Below, one piece after another: positions 17,642 through 26,243 of a stretch of DNA of 64,000 bases (the first letter of the stretch is position 1; every line of letters begins with the position of its first letter). A model generated the notes under the pieces. The model had not been told where the DNA came from. It ran no database searches and saw nothing but the letters and a program-made list of their open reading frames with translations. The translations under genes were made by a program, and so were the position numbers. The DNA is taken from NCBI RefSeq assembly GCF_009208555.1, contig NZ_WFLI01000026.1, positions 1-64,000 on the forward strand. The letters run 5' to 3'. Source of the DNA: Janthinobacterium violaceinigrum. Lineage in GTDB: Bacteria; Pseudomonadota; Gammaproteobacteria; Burkholderiales; Burkholderiaceae_D.

Positions 17642-18100
17642 TCAGGCCAGGGTCTTGGCCGCGTCCTTGATGGCGGCGCGGATCCGTTGATAGGTGCCGC
17701 AGCGGCAGATATTGCCGCTCATGGCGCCGTCGATGTCGGCATCGCTGGGCGCCTTGTTGGTGCGCAGCAGCGCCGTGGCGCTCATCACCTGGCCGCTTTG
17801 ACAGTAGCCGCATTGCGGCACGTCGTGCTGTACCCACGCCGCCTGCACGGCCTTGCCCACCTGGTCGTTTTCCATCGCTTCGATGGTGGTGATCTTTTGC
17901 GCGCCGACGGAGGAAATCGGCGTGATGCACGAGCGGATGGCCTGGCCGTCGAGGTGCACCGTGCAGGCGCCGCACAGGGCCATGCCGCAGCCGAATTTGG
18001 TGCCCGTCATGTTCAGGTTATCGCGCAGCGCCCACAGGATGGGCGTGGAAGGATCGGCATCGACCTGCGTGTCGCGTCCGTTGATATTCAGGGTAATCAT
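17642..18100 (-). CDS. 2Fe-2S subunit of molybdenum hydroxylase (IorA-like)
   Basis: 152 residues. It carries a plant-type ferredoxin cluster (GCGMALCGACTVHLDG) and the C-terminal second cluster (QCGYCQSGQVM and GNICRCGTYQRI). It passes electrons from the molybdenum site to an acceptor. No Tat signal of its own; it is presumably exported by hitchhiking with the large subunit. First gene of the operon. Confidence 0.93.
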   Translation of the reverse strand: MITLNINGRDTQVDADPSTPILWALRDNLNMTGTKFGCGMALCGACTVHLDGQAIRSCITPISSVGAQKITTIEAMENDQVGKAVQAAWVQHDVPQCGYCQSGQVMSATALLRTNKAPSDADIDGAMSGNICRCGTYQRIRAAIKDAAKTLA

Positions 18101-18175
18101 CTGCTGCTTCTCCTTTTTGGAATTGTTATGGCGTCTACAAACAACACTTGATGATACGACAGCGGAAAAAAGTGC

Positions 18176-18204
18176 AAAAAAAAGCGCGCCTTGCGAGGGC
18201 GCGC
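18176..18204 (-). terminator. Rho-independent terminator of dsbC
   Basis: Minus strand: GCGCGCC, 7-base loop, GGCGCGC, then eight T (plus-strand A at 18176-18183). Located 28 bases past the dsbC stop and before the iorA-like start. Confidence 0.85.
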
Positions 18205-18232
18205 CGTCCAGCCTTCCTGGCGACAGCCCGGA

Positions 18233-18949
18233 TTACTTAATGGTCGAGAATTTCTGTTCCAGCGTCTTCGCATCGACTGCGCCCGGAATGCGGCTGCCGT
18301 CGGCAAAGAAGATGGCTGGCGTGCCCGACACGCGCAGCTGCTGGCCCAGGGCCAGAATTTTTTCATGCGGGTTGGCGCAATTGGCGGCCACCGTAGCCGG
18401 CGCCTTGCCGTTCAACATCCAGTCGTCCCAGGCCTTGTTGCGGTCCGGCGCGCACCACACGTTGCGCGACTTGACGATGGAGTCCGGCGACAGGATGTTG
18501 TACATGAAGGTGTAGACGGTGACGTTGTCGATTTCCTTCAGCGCGTTCTGGCGGAAACGCTTGCAGTAGCCGCAGTTCGGATCTTCGAACACGGCGATCA
18601 CGCGCTTGCCATTGCCCTTGACGGATTTCATGGCCGAATCGAGCGGCAGGTCGGAGAACTTGATGCGATTGACTTCGTCCAGGCGCACCTTGGTCAGGTC
18701 CTGCGACGTCTTGGCGTCGAAGACGTGGCCGACGAACAGGTATTGCGCGGTTTTGTCCGTGTACAGGATGTCGCCACCCGTGCGCACTTCGTACAGGCCG
18801 CCGTACGGGGTTTCCTTGACCGAATCGACCTTGGCGCCTTCGCCCAGGCGCGGCTCGATCAGCTTCTTGATGCCCGCTTCCGTCGGCGTTTCCGCGCCGG
18901 CGCACGACATCATCAGGCCCGAGGCCAGTACCAATGCGACTCTGCTCAT
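18233..18949 (-). CDS. dsbC: Thiol:disulfide interchange protein DsbC
   Basis: 238 residues: signal peptide, N-terminal dimerisation domain (IKKLIEPRLGEGAKVDSVKE-like cystatin fold) and a thioredoxin domain with active site NCGYCKRF, the CGYC of DsbC. The cis-Pro loop is VSGTPAIFFADG. It isomerises wrong disulfides in the periplasm and is kept reduced by DsbD. A second Cys pair (VWCAPDRN and NCANPHE) matches the structural disulfide of DsbC. Start at 18949 chosen for the signal peptide; the Shine-Dalgarno is weak. The adjacent UbiH-type gene lies on the same strand. Confidence 0.95.
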   Translation of the reverse strand: MSRVALVLASGLMMSCAGAETPTEAGIKKLIEPRLGEGAKVDSVKETPYGGLYEVRTGGDILYTDKTAQYLFVGHVFDAKTSQDLTKVRLDEVNRIKFSDLPLDSAMKSVKGNGKRVIAVFEDPNCGYCKRFRQNALKEIDNVTVYTFMYNILSPDSIVKSRNVWCAPDRNKAWDDWMLNGKAPATVAANCANPHEKILALGQQLRVSGTPAIFFADGSRIPGAVDAKTLEQKFSTIK

Positions 18950-19108
18950 TTTTATCACTATCACTTCTCCACTTGAAACGCCTGGCGGAACTGGCATCTG
19001 GCCCGGCGCCGTTACCTATTTGACAAAACGATCGCCGCAGACCAGCTGCGGCGACCTTGAATTTTCACTGCTGCCATTATCCGGCGATATCTTAAGATTC
19101 ACTGATAT

Positions 19109-20341
19109 CTACTGATTTCCCAGTGCGTGCGAAATCATTTTCCGCTTCAGGGCCGGTAATTTATCCAGCAAGTTTAATCCCAAATTGCGAACCACGCGCA
19201 ACGGCTCCAGATCGGCGCCGAACAAACGCGCCAGGCCATCGGTGGCCAGCTGCATCAGCAGCACGTCTTCCTTGCGCGCGCGCGCATAGCGGGCCAGCAC
19301 GCGCTCGTCGCCGATGCCGCGGTGCGCCTCGCGCTCGGCGATGGTCTTGACCAGCTGCGCCACGTCGGCAAAACCCAGGTTCATGCCGTGTCCCGCCATC
19401 GGGTGCACCACGTGGGCGGCGTCGCCCACCAGGGCCACGCGCGGCGCCACCATGGCGTGCGGGCGCATCAGGGTCAGCGGAAACGCGCGCACCAGCTCCG
19501 GCTGCAATGGCGTCAGCTTGCCCAGCTTGTCGTGGCAGTAGGCGGCCAGGCGCGCGGCCAGGGCGTCGGCCGGTTCGGCCATCAAGGTATCGGCCAGCGC
19601 ATCGGGTGCCGACCAGACCAGCGAAACGCGCTCGCCAGGCAGCGGCAGCAGCGCGACGATGCCTTCGCTACCCGTGAACCACTGGTGGGCAGCACCATGG
19701 TGCGGCTTTTCGCAGGCGAAGTTGCTGACCACGCCCCGCTGGCCGTACGAGCGGTAATCGAGGCCGATGTCGCACTGGCCCCGCACCCACGACTGGGCGC
19801 CGTCCGCGCCCACTACCAATGCGCAAGTGATGGTGTCGCCGCCATCGAGATGCACGATGGCCGAGTCGTTCGTCCATTCCAGGCGGCTGGCGCGGCCCTG
19901 CACCACATTGACGTTCGGCGCGAATTTCAGGGCGGCGTCCAGCGCCTGGCCCAGGTTGCGGTCTTCGACGATCCACGCCAGGGTGCCCACATGGGCGCCA
20001 TAGGCGTCGAAACCAAGCCCGCCCGCCTGCGCGCCATCGCCGTTGACCAGCATGGCGTCGACGGGCGCTACCCTGTCGGCTTCCAGGGCGCCCCATACCT
20101 TCAGCGACGACAGCAGCTGGTGCGCCGTGTGATTGAGCGCGTACACGCGCACATCCCAGCTGGGCTCGACCGGCTTGCCAGCGGATGCGGGCGGACTCAC
20201 CGGGGATAACAGGGTGACGCTTTGTCCTGCCTGGGCAAACGCCAGCGCCGTGGTTTTCGCGATGGCGCCATTGCCGACGATGCAAACGTCGCTGTGGCTA
20301 TGCATGAAGCGCCGCATGGTGGGGGAAGAGGGACTGTTCAT
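19109..20341 (-). CDS. UbiH/Coq6-family FAD-dependent hydroxylase
   Basis: 410 residues, class A flavoprotein monooxygenase. The FAD Rossmann motif is VCIVGNGAIAKTTALAFAQAG, the middle motif LVVGADGAQSWVR, and the third FAD motif ALVGDAAHVVHPMAGHGMNLG. This is the ubiquinone biosynthesis family (UbiH/UbiF/UbiI/UbiM); which ring position it hydroxylates cannot be read. A TATAAT -10 at 20348-20353 lies only 6-7 bases before the ATG at 20341 with no Shine-Dalgarno, so the mRNA may be leaderless. Met at 20305 is an alternative start. Confidence 0.9.
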   Translation of the reverse strand: MNSPSSPTMRRFMHSHSDVCIVGNGAIAKTTALAFAQAGQSVTLLSPVSPPASAGKPVEPSWDVRVYALNHTAHQLLSSLKVWGALEADRVAPVDAMLVNGDGAQAGGLGFDAYGAHVGTLAWIVEDRNLGQALDAALKFAPNVNVVQGRASRLEWTNDSAIVHLDGGDTITCALVVGADGAQSWVRGQCDIGLDYRSYGQRGVVSNFACEKPHHGAAHQWFTGSEGIVALLPLPGERVSLVWSAPDALADTLMAEPADALAARLAAYCHDKLGKLTPLQPELVRAFPLTLMRPHAMVAPRVALVGDAAHVVHPMAGHGMNLGFADVAQLVKTIAEREAHRGIGDERVLARYARARKEDVLLMQLATDGLARLFGADLEPLRVVRNLGLNLLDKLPALKRKMISHALGNQ

Positions 20342-20347
20342 GGGGCC

Positions 20348-20375
20348 ATTATAGCGTTTGCCCCACCTGTTTCAG
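20348..20375 (-). promoter_or_regulatory. Promoter of the UbiH-family gene
   Basis: Minus strand: CTGAAA (-35, 20370-20375), 16-base spacer, perfect TATAAT (-10, 20348-20353). The transcription start would fall at or next to the start codon at 20341. Confidence 0.6.
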
Positions 20376-20407
20376 ATAGTCCGGAAGTACAGGACGCATG
20401 CCCCAGA

Positions 20408-21337
20408 TCAAGCGGCGCCATGAAACACGGGCAGCACGTGGTCCGCGATCTCCTGCAGGGTCTCGGCCAGCGGGCGGCGGTTCTGCCGCAGCTGCAGGCC
20501 GATGTGCTGCACGCCGGCGTCGCGCATGGCCGCCAGCTCGGCGATCAGGCCGTCGCGCCCCGTGCGTGCGCCAAAGCGGAAGCGCTGCAGCGGCACGCTC
20601 GGGTCGTCGTCCAGGTCCAGGTGGATGAAGCTGACGTAGGGTTTATCTTCCCCGGCGACGGCGCGCCATTGCGCCGCACGCCGCGCATGGTCGTCCGGCG
20701 TGCCCGGATAGGCGAGCCAGCCATCCATCTGCGCGCCGATCCACGCGGGCGACTGCTGCGCCAGCCCCGCCACCAGCAGCGGCAGGGGCGCGGCCGGCTT
20801 GGGCAGCAAGCGGATGCCGGACGGCAGGCGCGTCTCGCCCCAGTCGCGCAGCATGGCCACCTGCTCGCGGAAGGCGGCGCCGCGCTGCTCGAAGTCGCGG
20901 CCGAACACGGGATACTCGATGGGCCGGTCGCCGCTGGCCACGCCCAGCAGCAAACGCCCGCCGCTCAACTGGTCCACGCTGGCCGCCGCCTTCAGGGTCA
21001 AGACGGGCTCGCGCAGTGGCAGCACCACAGCGGCCGTACCCAGCAAGATGTTCTCCGTGATGCCAGCCAGGTAGCCCAGGTAGGTAAATACCTCGAAGAC
21101 CTGGGCTGCGTCGCCGAACGACGGGTCATATAAAGGTACGTCGCGCAGCCACAGCGCCCGGAAGCCCAGGCGGTCGGCCAGTTTTGCCAGTTCCGCATGC
21201 TGGCGCAGATCCGGTTCGCCCGGCACGCGGACGGACGCCGCATTCGCCTGGCGCCCCGTGGACGTCCAGTCATTATCGAGCGGCAGTTCCAGGCCGATGC
21301 TGAAGCCGCCCTGTCCAAGCTTGGTCATGGCGCCCAT
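20408..21337 (-). CDS. Luciferase-like (LLM class) flavin-dependent monooxygenase
   Basis: 309-residue bacterial-luciferase-fold protein. Seen: the ELAKLADRLGFRALWLRDVP start region, ITENILLGTAAVVLPLREPVLT, DQLSGGRLLLGVASG (the FMN/F420-binding loop typical of LLM proteins), and FGRDFEQRGAAF. Likely uses reduced FMN to oxidise an unknown substrate. One base separates its start from the stop of the upstream aldo/keto reductase gene, so the two form an operon. Confidence 0.88.
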   Translation of the reverse strand: MGAMTKLGQGGFSIGLELPLDNDWTSTGRQANAASVRVPGEPDLRQHAELAKLADRLGFRALWLRDVPLYDPSFGDAAQVFEVFTYLGYLAGITENILLGTAAVVLPLREPVLTLKAAASVDQLSGGRLLLGVASGDRPIEYPVFGRDFEQRGAAFREQVAMLRDWGETRLPSGIRLLPKPAAPLPLLVAGLAQQSPAWIGAQMDGWLAYPGTPDDHARRAAQWRAVAGEDKPYVSFIHLDLDDDPSVPLQRFRFGARTGRDGLIAELAAMRDAGVQHIGLQLRQNRRPLAETLQEIADHVLPVFHGAA

Positions 21338-21338
21338 A

Positions 21339-22163
21339 TCAGTCCCACTGCGGCGCCAGGCCGTCCGGGTTGGCCAGGCGCTCGCCCCGCTCGAGCGTGG
21401 CCATCTGCGCCATCTCGTCCGGCGACAGGATGATGCGCTGGAAATGCAGGTTCGCTTCCAGGTTGGCGCGTTTGGTCGACGAGGGGATCACGGCAAAGCC
21501 CTGCTGCAGCGACCAGCTAAGCGCCACTTGCGCGGGCGTCGCGCCGTGCTTCGCGGCGATGGCGGCGATGACAGGATCGGCAACCACCTTGCCATACGCG
21601 AGCGGCATGTAGGCCGTGATATGGATGCCCTGGCTGCGCGCGAAATCGATGACGGTGCGGTTCTGCAGGAACGGATGGATCTCGATTTGCTGCGTGGCAA
21701 TTTCCGACGCGCCCACCGTATCGATCGCTTGCTGCAGCTGCGCGTTGGTGAAATTCGACACGCCGATGGCCCTGGTCAGCCCCTGCGCCTTGGCCTCCGC
21801 CAGCGCCGCCATGTATTCGGCGACGGGAATGGCGTCCTGCGGCGACGGCCAGTGGATCAGGGTCAGGTCCAGTTGTTCCAGCCGCAGCTTGTGGAGGCTG
21901 TCTTTCAGGCTGGGAATCAGTTTGTCGCGCTGCAGGTTCTCGATCCAGATCTTGGTGGTGACGAACAGTGCATCGCGCGGGACAGGGCTGGCGGCGATCG
22001 CCTGGCCCACCTCGGCTTCATTGCCGTAGATTTGCGCCGTGTCGATATGGCGGTAACCCACGTCCAGACCCGTGGTGACGGAATCGATGACGACCTGGCC
22101 CTGCAGACGGAAGGTGCCCAGGCCGATTTCAGGGATGGCGGTGTGTTGGGTAGTGGCATTCAT
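21339..22163 (-). CDS. Aldo/keto reductase, 2,5-diketogluconate reductase type
   Basis: 274 residues, AKR TIM barrel. Catalytic tetrad: Asp in GYRHIDTAQIYGNE (D and Y), Lys in LFVTTKIW, His in LDLTLIHWPSP. NADPH-binding C-terminus with IPSSTKRANLEANL. Closest in pattern to DkgB, which reduces 2,5-diketo-D-gluconate or methylglyoxal; native substrate uncertain. First gene of a two-gene operon with the luciferase-like monooxygenase, which may act on related carbonyl or alcohol compounds. Confidence 0.92.
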   Translation of the reverse strand: MNATTQHTAIPEIGLGTFRLQGQVVIDSVTTGLDVGYRHIDTAQIYGNEAEVGQAIAASPVPRDALFVTTKIWIENLQRDKLIPSLKDSLHKLRLEQLDLTLIHWPSPQDAIPVAEYMAALAEAKAQGLTRAIGVSNFTNAQLQQAIDTVGASEIATQQIEIHPFLQNRTVIDFARSQGIHITAYMPLAYGKVVADPVIAAIAAKHGATPAQVALSWSLQQGFAVIPSSTKRANLEANLHFQRIILSPDEMAQMATLERGERLANPDGLAPQWD

Positions 22164-22312
22164 GCGGTGAGTCCTCTCAAGTCAGTAACGATGGCCACAC
22201 TATGCGCCCATCCTTTGTTGAGAAAAATACCGTTTATATCAAATCATATTTGAGCCACGAGCAAATAAGGCAACGAGCAGGCAGGAAATCGAGGGAAATT
22301 CGCGGCAGGCTC

Positions 22313-22340
22313 TTGCATTCCCGTTTTGGTCTGCTATAAT
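22313..22340 (+). promoter_or_regulatory. tRNA-Phe promoter
   Basis: TTGCAT (-35, 22313-22318), 16-base spacer, perfect TATAAT (-10, 22335-22340), ending 10 bases before the tRNA. Confidence 0.8.
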
Positions 22341-22350
22341 TCGCCACCTT

Positions 22351-22426
22351 GGCCTGGTAGCTCAGTCGGTAGAGCAGAGGATTGAAAATCCTTGTGTCGG
22401 TGGTTCGATTCCGCCCCGGGCCACCA
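22351..22426 (+). tRNA. tRNA-Phe (GAA), copy 1
   Basis: 76 bases with encoded CCA. Acceptor stem GGCCTGG pairs CCGGGCC (one G-U), D-loop AGCTCAGTCGGTAGAGC, anticodon loop TTGAAAA with anticodon GAA, and T-arm GGTTCGATTCC. Followed by a strong terminator. A near-identical copy lies at 31313-31388. Confidence 0.98.
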
Positions 22427-22444
22427 AGAATATGTTTTACGTTC

Positions 22445-22472
22445 AAAAACGCCACCTTCGGGTGGCGTTTTT
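22445..22472 (+). terminator. Terminator of tRNA-Phe copy 1
   Basis: Perfect 12-bp stem AAAAACGCCACC-ttcg-GGTGGCGTTTTT with a TTCG tetraloop. It is bidirectional and also faces the convergent DUF2058 gene. Confidence 0.9.
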
Positions 22473-22567
22473 GTTTGTGGCGCCGTTCGTGCGCCACGCA
22501 AAAACGGGCCGTTTCCGGCCCGCTCGCTACCATCATCCGGCGCACCTGGCGCCGGACCATCCCCCTC

Positions 22568-23107
22568 TTACCACATCAAATCATCGGGAATCTGGAACGC
22601 CGCGTATGGATCGTCCTCGTCCACTTCGGTGCTGGCCTGTTTGACGCGCACGACGATGGCGGGGTCGCGTTCGGCGATCTTGTCGGCGATGATGCGCGGC
22701 ACCAGTTCCACGGCGCCGCCCAGGCAGACGATCACCAGGCGGCCCGCCACCAGGTGGGCTTGCACGGCGGCCGTCACGTAGATGCGCTCGATCTTGTTGT
22801 TGAACGTGAAGTTGTACGGCACGTCGCCGTTGTTACCCTTGCTCTGGCGGTTCTTTTGCACCATTTGCGCGATCTGCGCCACGATGGCTTTCTGGTTCGC
22901 GGCCGCGTCGCGCTGGGCGTTCAGTTCACGCGCCCGCTCGGCGTTCTTGCGCTGGGTCTCGAGCGCGGCCAGGCGCACCTCGTCGACACTTTGCGTGCCG
23001 CTCTTGCGCTCGTCCTTCTTTTGCTTGCTCTTGTCCTGGTTGGCCAGTTTGACCTTTTTCTTGTCGACCAGGCCGGCCTTTAAAAACTGCTCTTGCAACG
23101 AGACCAT
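22568..23107 (-). CDS. DUF2058 family protein
   Basis: 179 residues. Starts SLQEQFLKAGLVDKKKVK, followed by a long charged, probably coiled-coil segment (QDKSKQKKDERKSG to about residue 85), then a globular end with VPYNFTFNNKIERIYV and RLVIVCLGGAVELVP. This matches the YaiL/DUF2058 nucleoprotein-like family, whose function is unknown. ATG at 23107 is preceded by GGAG; longer readings to 23251 have no Shine-Dalgarno and a Pro-rich, uncharacteristic start. Confidence 0.88.
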   Translation of the reverse strand: MVSLQEQFLKAGLVDKKKVKLANQDKSKQKKDERKSGTQSVDEVRLAALETQRKNAERARELNAQRDAAANQKAIVAQIAQMVQKNRQSKGNNGDVPYNFTFNNKIERIYVTAAVQAHLVAGRLVIVCLGGAVELVPRIIADKIAERDPAIVVRVKQASTEVDEDDPYAAFQIPDDLMW

Positions 23108-23372
23108 AACTACTCCGTATTGAGGGTGCGCCGGCCAAGGCAGCGGCATCGGCCGGTGGAAAGACGCTAGCATAGCAAAAAACAGGGCTGCTGCCGCCGC
23201 AGAATGCCTGCCCGGCCCCGCCGGTGGACGCCGTACGCGTGGCAGTAACAAAAAGACACACTCGATTGGAAATCTTGTTGATAAATGTCATATAGTTAGT
23301 TACGTTCTGCATATCGGCAATGCGTTGCCGATTGCATGTCCCTTCCATCGCCTGCGTCTACAAGGATTTGCC

Positions 23373-23678
23373 ATGAAACAATTAATCGCCCTCTGCATCG
23401 CTGCCGCGTTTGCCAGCACCGCCTTTGCCGCCGCACCGGAAGCGGCCCCTGCCGCCAAGACGGCGCAACAGTCGAAAATGACCACCTGCAATGCCGACGC
23501 CGCCGGCAAGAAAGGCGATGAGCGCAAGTCGTTCATGAAAGAATGCCTGAGCGCCAAGCCGGCACCGGCCATGACGCAGCAAAACAAGATGAAAACCTGC
23601 AATGCCGACGCCAAGGACATGAAGGGCGATGCCCGCAAGGCCTTCATGAAGGAATGCCTGAGCGCACCGAAAAAATAA
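23373..23678 (+). CDS. PsiF repeat-containing secreted protein
   Basis: 101 residues: signal peptide cleaved near AFA-AAPEAAP, then two tandem PsiF repeats of about 30 residues, each with a KMxTCNADA start and KxFMKECLSA end (Cys at about 47, 67, 84 and 104 in the precursor region). E. coli PsiF is phosphate-starvation inducible and also carries two such repeats; function unknown. No Pho box is obvious by eye. Shine-Dalgarno AAGGA is seven bases before ATG. Confidence 0.88.
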   Translation: MKQLIALCIAAAFASTAFAAAPEAAPAAKTAQQSKMTTCNADAAGKKGDERKSFMKECLSAKPAPAMTQQNKMKTCNADAKDMKGDARKAFMKECLSAPKK

Positions 23679-23698
23679 GCACCGCACGCACCGCCTGC

Positions 23699-23728
23699 AA
23701 CGCCAGCCTTGAAGCTGGCGTTTTTTTT
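23699..23728 (+). terminator. Rho-independent terminator of psiF-like gene
   Basis: AACGCCAGC-cttgaa-GCTGGCGTT followed by a total of eight T. Located 21 bases after the stop. Confidence 0.92.
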
Positions 23729-23857
23729 CGCCCATGGCAGGAAGCCAGGCCGGGCAATCATGCCGAATGATCAAGATGACATGTTGAACGATAGCGCGTA
23801 ATATTTTTCCATACTGTTCAGCTCGGCAACACAGTTCCCTGGTGAAAGGACGGCAGC

Positions 23858-26152
23858 GTGGCGGCGTCGAACGATCTCGCGCACTGGCGCGGCCAGATTT
23901 TTGCGCGCCTGCTCCAGGCGGTGCTGGTGCTGGGCATTGTCACGGCCATTCCCAGCGCCCTGCTGGCCGCGCGCGAAGCTATCTGGTCCATAGTCATCCT
24001 CGACGTGCTGGCCATCGCCTGGGTCGCCGCCATCTGGTACTGGCGGACAGCGCCCTACCGCTGGCGGGTGGCGCAATTCCTGTTGATCGCCTACATCGTC
24101 GGCGTCGGCCTGCTGCTGAAAATCGGCCCCATCAGCCAGATCTACATGATGGTCATCCCCGTGCTGGCCGCATTGTTGCTGGGCATGCAACCGGCCCTGT
24201 GGGGCCTGGCGCTGACCTCGCTGACCCTGTTCGTGCTGGGCCTGCATCCGGACGTGGCCCTGCACATGCACGGCGTGCCCGACTCGCCCGTGCTGCGCGC
24301 GCTGATCATCGCCTTGAACTACCTGTTCATCGCGGCCGTGCTGACCCTGTCCTGCGCCTTCCTGCTGCGCCACCTGGAGCACGCACTGGACCGCCTGCAA
24401 GCCAGCGCACTGTCGCTGGAACACAGCAGCGTCGTCCTGTCGGCGCTCAATGCGGAGCTGCGCTTGACGGCCACGGCCGTCGCCCGCCTGAACGACATGG
24501 TGATGATCGCCGAAGTGGCCGCTGCGCCGCCCAGCCCCGGCGCGGTGCCGGCCACGCGCATCATCTTCGTCAACGACGCTTTCGAGCGCAGCAGCGGCTA
24601 TGCGCGCGCCGAGGTGCTGGGCCGCAGCCTGCTGTTCCAGCAGGGCCCCGCCACCGATGCGGGCGAACTGGCGCGCATCGCCGCCGCCCTGGCCAGCGCC
24701 CAGCCGGCCCGGGCGGAACTGCTGAACTACAACAAGGCCGGCAAGGCCTACTGGGTAGAAGCGGAACTGGTGCCGTTTACGGATGCGGACGGCAGGCAGA
24801 CGCACTGGGTAGCCGTCGAGCGCGAAATCGACGAGCGCAAGAAATCGGAGGCGGCCATCCACCGCCTGGCCTTCTATGACGTGCTGACGGGCTTGCCCAA
24901 CCGGCGCCTGCTGATGGACCGCATCGCCCACCTGCTGGCCGCCGCCCCGCGCAACCGGCAGATCAGCGCGCTGATGTTCATCGACCTCGACCACTTCAAG
25001 CACATCAACGACGCGCGCGGCCACGCCACGGGCGACGCGCTGCTGCGCCTGGCAGGAGAACGGCTGGCACAGCTGATGCGCAAGGCCGACACGGTGGCGC
25101 GCCTGGGCGGCGACGAATTCGTCGTGCTGCTGGCGCACCTGGCCGAAGACCTGCACGGCGCCGCCCATGCGGCAGCCCAGGTGGCCGAAAAGATCCGCGC
25201 CGCCATCGCGCGCGACTTCGAGATCGGCGCGCAGTCGTATCATTGCAGCGCCAGCATCGGCGTGACCCTGCTGCCGAAAGCGGGCCAGCAGGCGCACGAC
25301 CTGCTGCGCGAGGCGGATATCGCCATGTACCGCGCCAAGGCGGAAGGACGCAACGGCATCGCCTTCTTTGAAGCGGCCATGCAGGCGGGCGTGGAGCGCC
25401 GCCTGACCCTGGAACGGGCGCTGGCGCGCGCCCTCGACACGGGCGAATTGCGCATGCACGTGCAGCCACAGGTCGACCGCCACGGCCGGGTGTCGGGCGC
25501 CGAAATGCTGATGCGCTGGCCGCAGGCAGACGGCACGCAGATCGCACCGGGCGTGTTCATTCCCATCGCCGAGGAATCGGGGCTGATCGTCAGGCTGGGC
25601 CACTGGGCCCTGCGCGAAGCGTGCCGCGCCGCCAGCCTGCTGGCGCAGGCGGGCTCGCCCGTCGCCGTCTCGGCCAACGTCAGCCCGGCCCAGTTCCGCC
25701 AGCCCGATTTCGCCGCCCGCGTGCAAGCGGCGCTGGCCGAGTACGGCACGCCGGCCGGCGCCCTGATCCTGGAACTGACGGAAGGCTTGCTGATCGACCA
25801 GCGCGACGCCTCGCTGGCGCGCATGCGCGACCTGGCGGCCCTGGGCATCCGCTTTTCCATCGACGATTTCGGCACCGGCTATTCCAGCCTCGCCTACCTG
25901 ACCTCAATGCCGCTGTACGAACTGAAGATCGACAAGCGCTTCATCGACGACACGCCGCGCGACACGGCCATCGTGCAAGCAATACTGGCCATGGCGCGCC
26001 ACCTGGGCTTGCGCGTGGTGGCCGAAGGCGTGGAAACGCAGGAGCAGGCCGACTTCCTGATCGCCCACGATTGCGACGGCTTGCAGGGCTATCTGTATGC
26101 GCGGCCCATGCCCCTGCCCGACTTCATGGCCTGGCTGGCCGGCCGGCATTAG
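23858..26152 (+). CDS. Membrane PAS-GGDEF-EAL protein (c-di-GMP turnover)
   Basis: 764 residues: about six transmembrane helices (residues 18-175, MASE-like), a PAS domain (about 200-325, with RIIFVNDAFERSSGYARAEV), a GGDEF domain with intact GGDEF and an RxxD I-site (RKAD) five residues upstream, and an EAL domain. The signature is AEMLMRW, i.e. EML in place of EAL, but the metal-ligand Glu is kept, and DDFGTGYSSL, KIDKRFI and EGVETQEQ are intact. It is likely bifunctional or a GTP/PAS-regulated phosphodiesterase. The start is GTG with AAAGGA upstream. Confidence 0.93.
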   Translation: MAASNDLAHWRGQIFARLLQAVLVLGIVTAIPSALLAAREAIWSIVILDVLAIAWVAAIWYWRTAPYRWRVAQFLLIAYIVGVGLLLKIGPISQIYMMVIPVLAALLLGMQPALWGLALTSLTLFVLGLHPDVALHMHGVPDSPVLRALIIALNYLFIAAVLTLSCAFLLRHLEHALDRLQASALSLEHSSVVLSALNAELRLTATAVARLNDMVMIAEVAAAPPSPGAVPATRIIFVNDAFERSSGYARAEVLGRSLLFQQGPATDAGELARIAAALASAQPARAELLNYNKAGKAYWVEAELVPFTDADGRQTHWVAVEREIDERKKSEAAIHRLAFYDVLTGLPNRRLLMDRIAHLLAAAPRNRQISALMFIDLDHFKHINDARGHATGDALLRLAGERLAQLMRKADTVARLGGDEFVVLLAHLAEDLHGAAHAAAQVAEKIRAAIARDFEIGAQSYHCSASIGVTLLPKAGQQAHDLLREADIAMYRAKAEGRNGIAFFEAAMQAGVERRLTLERALARALDTGELRMHVQPQVDRHGRVSGAEMLMRWPQADGTQIAPGVFIPIAEESGLIVRLGHWALREACRAASLLAQAGSPVAVSANVSPAQFRQPDFAARVQAALAEYGTPAGALILELTEGLLIDQRDASLARMRDLAALGIRFSIDDFGTGYSSLAYLTSMPLYELKIDKRFIDDTPRDTAIVQAILAMARHLGLRVVAEGVETQEQADFLIAHDCDGLQGYLYARPMPLPDFMAWLAGRH

Positions 26153-26243
26153 CTTTACGGCATTTCCCCCACGAAACTCCTCCGCTAGAATACCGGCCTT
26201 GTCGCCCTGCACCTTCACCGCCTTTCCTGTAAAGTGATCTCCG

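Noticed and set aside
22234..22560. 108-residue minus-strand frame over tRNA-Phe copy 1
   Set aside because: Same antisense-tRNA artefact; no domain or Shine-Dalgarno.
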